64,000 nt of DNA. Source: Promethearchaeota archaeon (GTDB taxonomy: Archaea > Asgardarchaeota > Lokiarchaeia > Sigyniarchaeales > SOKP01). A program made the position numbers and the translations under genes. The stretch lies in contig JAUVXW010000001.1 of NCBI GenBank assembly GCA_030603385.1, positions 1 to 64,000 of the forward strand. The letters run 5' to 3'. This document shows, one piece after another, positions 63,934-64,000 of this stretch. The notes under the pieces were generated by a model. The model saw nothing but the letters and a program-made list of their open reading frames with translations. It was not told where the DNA came from and made no database searches. Positions within the stretch are counted from its first letter, which is position 1. Every line of letters starts with the position of its first letter.

Positions 63934-64000
63934 ATGAGCGAAAAAAAGGTAGTCTTAATAGAAGAAAATGAAGACCAAACAATAACCACAATCAAGTTGA
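63934..64000 (+). CDS. Start of a gene running off the window, probable enoyl-CoA hydratase
   Basis: An ATG at 63934 opens a frame that continues to the window end: MSEKKVVLIEENEDQTITTI, then KL. This resembles the first strand of enoyl-CoA hydratases, where VxxEE-x-x-IxTIxLNRP is expected. Only 22 residues are visible, so the family is a suggestion. Confidence 0.4.
   Translation, partial: MSEKKVVLIEENEDQTITTIKL

Noticed and set aside
1..64000. tRNA genes, rRNA genes, insertion sequences or CRISPR arrays
   Set aside because: No T-loop GGTTCGAATCC-like sequence in a cloverleaf context, no transposase frame and no regular short spaced repeats were seen.

Overview
The window reads as a stretch of an Asgard archaeon chromosome, most likely Lokiarchaeia-like. 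The DNA is strongly AT-rich. The information-processing genes are archaeal: replication factor C large and small subunits, proteasome alpha, family B DNA polymerase, and the archaeal route to riboflavin. Translation signals are archaeal too, with GGTGA-type ribosome binding sites, many TTG/GTG starts and TTTAAATATA-type TATA boxes. Alongside them are Asgard-style genes: a Ras-like small GTPase plus a GTPase remnant, a probable gelsolin-domain protein with a SAP-like tail, a 1759-residue helical repeat protein and a 3323-residue membrane protein. I see no rRNA, tRNA, CRISPR array or insertion sequence. These assignments come from sequence reading and remembered family motifs, not from searches.

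Layout. 1-5.2 kb: a decayed histidine-kinase tail, a coiled-coil/winged-helix protein, a divergent padR-MFS pair, peptidase T and an enoyl-CoA hydratase. 5.4-9.7 kb: an ECF-type membrane protein and a riboflavin operon (ribB-ribC-ribH-arfA-arfB). 9.8-13.7 kb: a clamp-loader operon holding RFC large, RFC small and a third RFC-like subunit without a Walker B motif. 13.9-16.4 kb: zinc-ribbon, gelsolin/SAP, a small unknown and a ribbon-helix-helix protein. 16.4-24 kb: the helical repeat protein, a small winged-helix protein, proteasome alpha and the GTPase pair. 24.3-32.6 kb: two small conserved proteins, sirtuin, acyl-CoA ligase, a RecA-like protein with degraded ATPase motifs, and a small protein coupled to a PolB2-type polymerase. 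32.66-33.0 kb: a compact, highly foldable non-coding segment with its own TATA box and T-rich end, the best candidate here for an undescribed RNA. 33-41.7 kb: membrane and GyrI-like proteins, a nitronate monooxygenase remnant, methylmalonyl-CoA epimerase, acyl-CoA dehydrogenase, a GH20 glycosidase and a second acyl-CoA ligase. 41.7-48.6 kb: a complete branched-chain amino acid ABC transporter with a HEAT-repeat gene attached. 48.8-58.8 kb: the giant membrane protein. 59-64 kb: a GH4 glycosidase, a possible leader RNA, small proteins, LL-diaminopimelate aminotransferase, an Fe-S protein and the start of a probable enoyl-CoA hydratase.

Together the metabolic genes suggest a peptide and amino-acid degrading anaerobe: a tripeptidase, branched-chain amino acid import, two acyl-CoA ligases, acyl-CoA dehydrogenase, enoyl-CoA hydratase and methylmalonyl-CoA epimerase. 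The polymerase and RecA-like pair suggests a DNA damage tolerance module.

A recurring oddity concerns translation starts. Several genes have conserved N-terminal sequence that lies upstream of any ATG, GTG or TTG, and near-cognate codons (ATT, ATA, CTG) sit at normal distance from a good ribosome binding site. I have extended those genes and give the reasons in each entry.
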